Shown here piece after piece: positions 59,545 through 64,000 of a stretch of 64,000 nt of DNA (position 1 is its first letter; every line of letters starts with the position of its first letter). A program made the translations under genes and the position numbers. Origin of the DNA: an uncultured Eubacteriales bacterium (GTDB lineage Bacteria > Bacillota > Clostridia > Christensenellales > Aristaeellaceae); NCBI GenBank assembly GCA_902760595.1, contig CACWHI010000008.1, forward strand, positions 1 through 64,000, written 5' to 3'. The notes beneath the pieces are model-generated. The model was not told where the DNA came from. It searched no databases and saw only the letters and a list, made by a program, of their open reading frames with translations.

Positions 59545-60443
59545 CGACCGCTCAGCTCCTTTCCCAGGTTTTCCTTCCGTTCCCTGAACAGGACGTTCAG
59601 CAAAACGGTGAACACCAGGCACTCGACCACGATGAACATGGCCTGGGCGCTGGCGTAGCTGTATTTATGGTTGGAAAACATCTCCACGTACATGGACAGG
59701 GCGGGCAGGTCCTTGTTCGCCCGCTCCAGCAGGATCCAGGGCGTATCAAACAGCTTGAAGGAGCCGATCAGGGAAAAGGACAGGCACACCTTCAGCATCG
59801 GCTTGATCATGGGGATCTGGATGCGGAAGGCCAGCTTCGCGCCGGAAGCGCCGTCCACCGTGGCCGCCTCGATCACGTCCGTGGAAATGGATTTGAGCGC
59901 GCCGTACATCAGCAGCATATGGTAGCCCACATACTGCCACAGGCTGGGAATGAAGGAAAACCAGATCTTGGTGGTCTTGTTGCCTAAAAAGCCGTTCTGC
60001 GGGATCGCCCAGCCGAAATGCTCGAAGACCTGCGGCAGCAGGCCTTTATAGATCCGCTGCCAGAGCAGGCTGACCACCACGGAGGAAATGACCACCGGCA
60101 CAAAGTAGATGTTGCGGTAGGCGCTCTCCCCCCGCACGCCGCCCGCCAGCAGCAGCGCGATGAACATGGAAAAGGGCAGCTGGATGAATACGGAAACCGC
60201 CGCGTACAGCAGGGAATTGCCCACCGCGCCGGGGAAGCTGTTCCGTCGGCCCGGCGTGAACATGGTGATGAAATTCTCCAGCCCGACGAAATGCGACTGA
60301 TCCCCGACCTTGGCGGGGATCTCGTTCAGCAGGCTGTACACGAGGGTTTTGACGATCGGTATGATCACGATATACGTGAAAAACAGCACCGTCGGCAGCA
60401 CGAAGACCGCGATGCTCCACTTGTTTGACAGGACCCGTTTCAC
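59541..60443 (-). CDS. CUT1 ABC importer, permease (MsmF-like), third system
   Basis: 300 residues, six membrane segments. WSIAVFVLPTVLFFTYIVIIPIVKTLVYSL opens it; the EAA loop IEAATVDGASGAKLAFRIQIPMIKPML is clear. The start is GTG at 60443, 8 bp after AAGGAGG; the frame start at 60491 lies upstream of that site. No ATPase gene accompanies it. Confidence 0.9.
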   Translation of the reverse strand: MKRVLSNKWSIAVFVLPTVLFFTYIVIIPIVKTLVYSLLNEIPAKVGDQSHFVGLENFITMFTPGRRNSFPGAVGNSLLYAAVSVFIQLPFSMFIALLLAGGVRGESAYRNIYFVPVVISSVVVSLLWQRIYKGLLPQVFEHFGWAIPQNGFLGNKTTKIWFSFIPSLWQYVGYHMLLMYGALKSISTDVIEAATVDGASGAKLAFRIQIPMIKPMLKVCLSFSLIGSFKLFDTPWILLERANKDLPALSMYVEMFSNHKYSYASAQAMFIVVECLVFTVLLNVLFRERKENLGKELSGR

Positions 60444-60502
60444 GTGGCGTCCCTCCTTGCTGCCGTAACCGGTATGACTCGGGAACAGCATGAAATCGGA
60501 AA

Positions 60503-60536
60503 AACAGGGGGACGGGATCGTCCCGCCGCCCCTGTT
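60503..60536. terminator. Intercistronic hairpin after the binding-protein gene
   Basis: AACAGGGG / CCCCTGTT enclosing a second GC-rich hairpin, between the binding-protein stop (60551) and the permease start. Position and type match the hairpins at 7331, 35298 and 42873. Confidence 0.65.
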
Positions 60537-60550
60537 GGAGTTTCATCGGA

Positions 60551-61798
60551 TTACTCGAAGATGGTCTCCATGTCCTCGCACCATTCTTCGGGCGTGATGT
60601 TGCCGGCCAGCACGTCATAGACGGTCTGTCCGATCAGGGTCGCGTCCTCGCCGGTCAGGGCGGTGTTGCCCCACAGCAGGAAGGATTCGGCGGAGGAGGT
60701 CTCGGCCACGATCTGCATCAGCACGGGGTTGATGTCGGTATAGGCGGAGAAGTCATACTTCCAGGCGGGCAGGCCGGCGCCGGAGATGAAGCCGTTCTTG
60801 GACTGGTTCTCGGCGAAGAACTGGCAGGCGGTGAAGGCCTCGGCCGGATGCTCAGTGTAAGCGGCCACGCAGAAGCCTTCCGCGGCGCCGCCCATCCACT
60901 GGTTGTCATAGCCCTTGCCCACAGCCGGGAACTTGACAGCCTTGACCTTCTGCTGCATCTCGGGAGACAGGGAGCCCGCAAACCACTGGCCGTGCACATA
61001 CATCGGGATCTCGCCATTGAAGTAGGGGACTTCAGACTCGTCACGGGTCAGGGAGGCGGCGTCCGCCGGGAAAGCGCCGAGGTCGATCAGGTCCTTGAAG
61101 GCCTGCACGCCGTCCAGCCAGTCCTGGGTCTTGAAGGTCGCGCCCTCGGTCTTGTAGTAGCAGGCGCGGCAGGCCGCGTCGCCGGCAAAGCGCAGCGCGA
61201 TGATGTCGGTATACATGTTGGTCGGCCACTGGTCGCCGCCGCCCACGGTCATCGGGGTTACGCCCGCGGCCTTGAAGGCCTTGACCGCCTCGATCAGCTC
61301 GTCCCAGGTCTCGGGGATCTTGACGTTGTACTTGTCAAACAGCTCGGTGTTGCAGTACAGGCAGGAGCAGGCCTTGGTGTAGGGCAGCTGGTAGATCTTG
61401 CCGTCGAAGGTCATGTCAGTCAGGGTGCCGCCCTCGATGCGGTCCATGATCTCGGGGGTCAGGTAGTCGTTCAGGGCCAGGATGTCGCCAGAGCCCACCA
61501 GGTTCCACAGCACGCCGCCGGCGTTCCAGTAGAACACGTCGGGCAGGCTGTCGGACAGGGCCAGCGTTTCGCCGGTGTCCTTCCACTGGTTCGCCTCATA
61601 CCACTCTACTTCCAGCTTGATTTCCGGATGGGCGGCCTCAAACTCTTCCAGGGTCTTCAGGAAGGGCGCGCGGTTGGCTTCGGTCTCCGCGGACCAAATG
61701 GAAGCCACCTTCAGGGTGACCGGCTGGCTTTCCGCCAGCGCGGCGGTCAGGCTCATCGCCATCGCGAGGGCCAATACCAGAGCGAGCAATTTCTTCAT
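60551..61798 (-). CDS. CUT1 ABC importer, extracellular sugar-binding protein, third system
   Basis: 415 residues, SBP_bac_1 type. The signal peptide ends ...LTAALA-ES without cysteine. The mature part has TLEEFEAAHPEIKLEVEWYEANQWKD, LPDVFYWNAGGVLWNLV and KIYQLPYTKACSCLYCNTELF. AAAGGAG precedes the ATG at 61798; the frame start at 61885 is inside the promoter. Sugar not known. Confidence 0.9.
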   Translation of the reverse strand: MKKLLALVLALAMAMSLTAALAESQPVTLKVASIWSAETEANRAPFLKTLEEFEAAHPEIKLEVEWYEANQWKDTGETLALSDSLPDVFYWNAGGVLWNLVGSGDILALNDYLTPEIMDRIEGGTLTDMTFDGKIYQLPYTKACSCLYCNTELFDKYNVKIPETWDELIEAVKAFKAAGVTPMTVGGGDQWPTNMYTDIIALRFAGDAACRACYYKTEGATFKTQDWLDGVQAFKDLIDLGAFPADAASLTRDESEVPYFNGEIPMYVHGQWFAGSLSPEMQQKVKAVKFPAVGKGYDNQWMGGAAEGFCVAAYTEHPAEAFTACQFFAENQSKNGFISGAGLPAWKYDFSAYTDINPVLMQIVAETSSAESFLLWGNTALTGEDATLIGQTVYDVLAGNITPEEWCEDMETIFE

Positions 61799-61856
61799 GG
61801 GGATTCTCCTTTCGGTCGATTGTGTAATTTTGCCGAACCATCCGGCTGTTGTCCTC

Positions 61857-61885
61857 ATTATAAGCGACAACGGCGGCTTATACAA
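61857..61885 (-). promoter_or_regulatory. Promoter of the third CUT1 importer operon
   Basis: Minus strand: TTGTAT, 17-bp spacer, TATAAT, about 60 bp before the binding-protein start. Confidence 0.78.
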
Positions 61886-62049
61886 TACTCAATCGTTGCG
61901 ATGGCTGCGCAAATTGTGCTGTTTCATGCCGAAAACGACATTTTCCATTTAGAGCGTTCCGGCCGTGCCGCTCCCCCGTTCCCGTCCGGACCCAGGGCTT
62001 CGGCGAACATATTTCTGTAAAATTCCGTCATTTTTTCTTTAACAACCTG

Positions 62050-62078
62050 TTGCAAAATCATTACGCAGAGGTTATAAT
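62050..62078 (+). promoter_or_regulatory. Promoter of the sepF-divIVA region
   Basis: TTGCAA, 17-bp spacer, TATAAT, 62 bp before sepF. Confidence 0.85.
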
Positions 62079-62139
62079 GGAAAATGATTTCCTGTGCGCC
62101 GGAAATCGATATATGGATACTTGCAGGAGGCCTTTTGAT

Positions 62140-63084
62140 ATGCCTGGCAGGAGAAATCTGTTCAGCACATTGAAGAATAAAGCGCAGACGGCGGTGTCGC
62201 GCTTTCTGTATGAAGAGCGCGGGAGCGGCTACGGCTCCGGCGCCTATATGGAAGAAGAACCGCCCTATGAAGAAGAAAAGCCGCGCCGCGGACGCAGGAG
62301 CGCCCAGCAGCGCGCAGCCGAAGAGCCCCCTGTGGAGCAGGCCTGGCAGGCGCCCTACCAGGGCACCTATCAGCAGCCGGTATATGCCCAGCAGCAGCCC
62401 CAGCAGTATCAGCAGGCGCCCCAGCCCCAGCCCATGACCCAGTTTGCCGCCCAGATGGAGGAGCAGCGCAGCCGGAGCAAGCAGGAGAACCCCAACATGG
62501 TGCCCTTCCCCGGCCAGTACGCGGGCGAGCAGCCCGCGCAGGAGCAGCAGGCTCAGACGCCGCAGGCGGGCATCTGCGTGCTGAACCTGCGCAACAACGC
62601 CGAATGCCGGCTCGCCATTTCCATGCTGCGTCAGGGCAACGCCCTGATGGTGATCATGGAGAACGTGGGCGACTCCGCCGAGATGCGCCGCTATGTGGAC
62701 ACCCTGTCCGGCGCGTGCTTCTCCCTGAACGCCACCATCACCAAGGTCTCCCGCCACGGCGCGTATCTGCTGGCTCCCGGCACCTTTGCCGTGATGGCGG
62801 ATTCCGCCACCAGCCAGATGAACAGCATGCAGCGCCGGCCCCAGCAGGCGCAGCCGCGCGCCCAGGCCCGCGCCAACCCCTACGCGCCGCAGCAGGGCGC
62901 GTACCAGCCCAGCTACCAGAATCCCACGGACGAGAACGGCTTTGAGTACCGCGGCCCCGCGCCGGAGCCGCAGCAGGCCGCCTTCTATTATCAGCAGCCC
63001 ATGCAGGCGCCCGCCGCGCCGAACTTTGAGAGCCAGCGTCCCGGCACCGGCTACGTGCCCGACCGGGTGGAGGCTGTCAACTGA
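62140..63084 (+). CDS. sepF: Cell-division protein SepF with long Gln/Pro-rich flanks
   Basis: SepF anchors and bundles FtsZ at the division site. The core SepF domain is at residues about 143-220 (AGICVLNLRNNAECRLAISMLRQG, SLNATITKVSRHGAYLLAPGTFAVM). The N-terminal helix NLFSTLKNKAQTAVSRFLY could be the membrane anchor. At 314 residues it is about twice the Bacillus length, because Gln/Pro/Tyr-rich, probably disordered segments lie at about 60-140 and 225-314. The ATG at 62140 follows AGGAGG at 9 bp. Confidence 0.9.
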   Translation: MPGRRNLFSTLKNKAQTAVSRFLYEERGSGYGSGAYMEEEPPYEEEKPRRGRRSAQQRAAEEPPVEQAWQAPYQGTYQQPVYAQQQPQQYQQAPQPQPMTQFAAQMEEQRSRSKQENPNMVPFPGQYAGEQPAQEQQAQTPQAGICVLNLRNNAECRLAISMLRQGNALMVIMENVGDSAEMRRYVDTLSGACFSLNATITKVSRHGAYLLAPGTFAVMADSATSQMNSMQRRPQQAQPRAQARANPYAPQQGAYQPSYQNPTDENGFEYRGPAPEPQQAAFYYQQPMQAPAAPNFESQRPGTGYVPDRVEAVN

Positions 63085-63097
63085 CCTGACTTTCCCT

Positions 63098-63132
63098 GTT
63101 GCTGTCCGCACCCGCTGGGCAGCAACGTTTTG
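63098..63132 (+). terminator. Hairpin between sepF and divIVA
   Basis: GTTGCTG / CAGCAAC with a 15-nt loop followed by GTTTTGCTT. It may partially terminate sepF transcription or separate levels of the two genes. Confidence 0.5.
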
Positions 63133-63153
63133 CTTCTCATACGGAGGTATGAA

Positions 63154-63744
63154 ATGGCTATTACCGTACAGATGATCGAAAACAAGGAATTCACGACCGC
63201 TCCGATGGGCTACAAGCGCAAGGAGGTCGATATGTTCCTGGACGAGATCTGCGACGAGATGGATCGGATGAACGAGGAGATCCAGAGCCTGCAGATCAAG
63301 CTGAGCCAGGCGACCCAGCAGGCGGCCATGCGGCCCCAGCAGGCCGCGGCCCGGCCCGCCGCGGCGGTGCCCGCCCCCTTAGAGGTGGAGGAGCCCGCGC
63401 CGGAGGCCCCCGCCGCCGAACCTGCCGAGCCCGAACCCAAAAAGCCCCTGCGCACGGACCTGGGCGCGGAGGCCGCCGCGGTGCTGCAGGCCGCCCAGCG
63501 CGTGTACAAGGAGACCGTCTCCGACGCCAAGAACGAGGCCCAGCGCATCATGGAAGAGGCCCAGGCCAAGGTGGACGACCAGCTGAAGCTGCAGAAGAAG
63601 GAGCGCGACGAGATGGAGGAGGCCCTCCACGCCCTGCGCGAATCCGCCCGCGAATACAAAAAGAAGCTGGAGACCCTGATCAACAGCCAGCAGAAGCTGC
63701 TGGACGACGCGTCGGGACTGTTTGAAGAGCCCGACGCCACCTGA
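63154..63744 (+). CDS. divIVA: DivIVA-domain protein
   Basis: 196 residues. The N-terminal DivIVA domain (NKEFTTAPMGYKRKEVDMFLDEICDEMDRMNEEI, residues about 9-42) is complete, an Ala/Pro/Glu-rich segment lies at about 58-108, and a coiled coil follows to the end. It marks curved membrane at poles and septa and recruits partners. ACGGAGGT precedes the ATG. The sepF-divIVA order is standard for Bacillota, though the ylmG gene usual between them is absent. Confidence 0.9.
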   Translation: MAITVQMIENKEFTTAPMGYKRKEVDMFLDEICDEMDRMNEEIQSLQIKLSQATQQAAMRPQQAAARPAAAVPAPLEVEEPAPEAPAAEPAEPEPKKPLRTDLGAEAAAVLQAAQRVYKETVSDAKNEAQRIMEEAQAKVDDQLKLQKKERDEMEEALHALRESAREYKKKLETLINSQQKLLDDASGLFEEPDAT

Positions 63745-63756
63745 GGAGGAATCATT

Positions 63757-64000
63757 TTGGAAGACCCCATCGGACGATGGACCCTGCCCGCGCTCACAGC
63801 GCTTTTGCTGATGGGCACGGTTTTTATGTATGAAGCCCTGAAATGCTGCCGCCAGGACAGCCTGCGCCACAACGCGGGCAGGTCCCTGACACGGCTGCTG
63901 AATAAAGCCTCTGCCGCCAGGAGCGCGCTGCGCACCTTGCGGCTGTATTTCTATGTCTGTCTCGGGTTCCTGACCGCGCGCTGCTTCCCCCGGCTGAACG
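63757..64000 (+). CDS. Membrane protein, truncated by the window end
   Basis: Frame open to the window edge, 81 codons. Start TTG at 63757, 7 bp after AGGAGG. Residues about 9-25 (LPALTALLLMGTVFMYEAL) and 65-77 (YFYVCLGFLTAR) are hydrophobic. The layout loosely recalls the start of CNNM/CorC-type (DUF21) membrane proteins, but the sequence is too short to say. Read with divIVA, 12 bp after its stop. Confidence 0.55.
   Translation, partial: MEDPIGRWTLPALTALLLMGTVFMYEALKCCRQDSLRHNAGRSLTRLLNKASAARSALRTLRLYFYVCLGFLTARCFPRLN

Overview
The window is chromosomal DNA from a GC-rich, spore-lineage type Bacillota (Clostridia-like) bacterium. The reasons are the sepF-divIVA cell-division pair, YesN/YesM-type sugar regulators, a PPi-type phosphofructokinase, a SpoIIE-type phosphatase, a SpoIIAA-type STAS protein, a tandem glycine riboswitch, and ABC sugar importers of the LplB/LplC and MsmF/MsmG kinds. 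The metabolic content (arabinoside hydrolase, ribulokinase, four sugar importers) suits a plant-glycan-using gut anaerobe. The exact family cannot be fixed from sequence reading alone. I saw no rRNA, tRNA, CRISPR array, prophage or transposase.

Layout. 0-6 kb: housekeeping genes (MreB-like, plsC, cmk, rluB, mnmM, PPi-phosphofructokinase, flavin/PNPOx protein). 6-11.5 kb: a ChvE/GguAB-type monosaccharide importer with two different permeases. 11.5-14.2 kb: small unknowns, an AEC transporter, and a degenerate anti-sigma-like protein next to a STAS protein. 14.3-19.2 kb: an amino-acid ABC importer operon that also holds an M20 and an S41 peptidase. 19.3-23.2 kb: a DUF554 protein, then a phosphodiester glycosidase-CotH kinase pair. 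23.2-26.1 kb: an AraC regulator and a glycine-riboswitch-controlled alanine/glycine symporter. 26-31.6 kb: MATE pump, SpoIIE-type phosphatase, thioesterase, ribulokinase. 32-39 kb: an arabinoside-type glycosidase/importer operon. 39-48 kb: a membrane-bound AraC sensor-regulator, a second CUT1 importer and a YesN/YesM two-component pair. 48.6-58.6 kb: ThuA/Gfo-Idh pair, DUF218, a second DUF554, an esterase, a DUF2974 hydrolase, an Lgt-like protein, a second phosphodiester glycosidase and a sirtuin. 58.7-61.8 kb: a third CUT1 importer. 62-64 kb: sepF, divIVA and a truncated membrane-protein gene.

How it works together. Sugars are captured by one CUT2 system that carries its own ATPase and by three CUT1 systems that carry none, so they probably share an ATPase encoded elsewhere. 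Each sugar-binding-protein gene is followed by a GC-rich hairpin before the next gene, which would favour excess binding protein. Local regulators sense sugars at the membrane (YesS-like protein, YesM/YesN). The five binding proteins have signal peptides that look like ordinary signal-peptidase I substrates, without a good lipobox, and the Lgt-like protein in the window lacks residues expected of an active Lgt.

The most unusual content is non-coding. A ~336-bp element with terminal inverted repeats occurs twice (31.6 and 54.7 kb), and its ~90-bp centre is inverted in one copy relative to the other. Its end hairpin also occurs alone at three other sites. A second element made of two hairpins occurs at 62-116 and 48541-48595 with a compensatory base-pair change. 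A third inverted-repeat element lies at 44.7 kb. Most of these sit between convergent genes.
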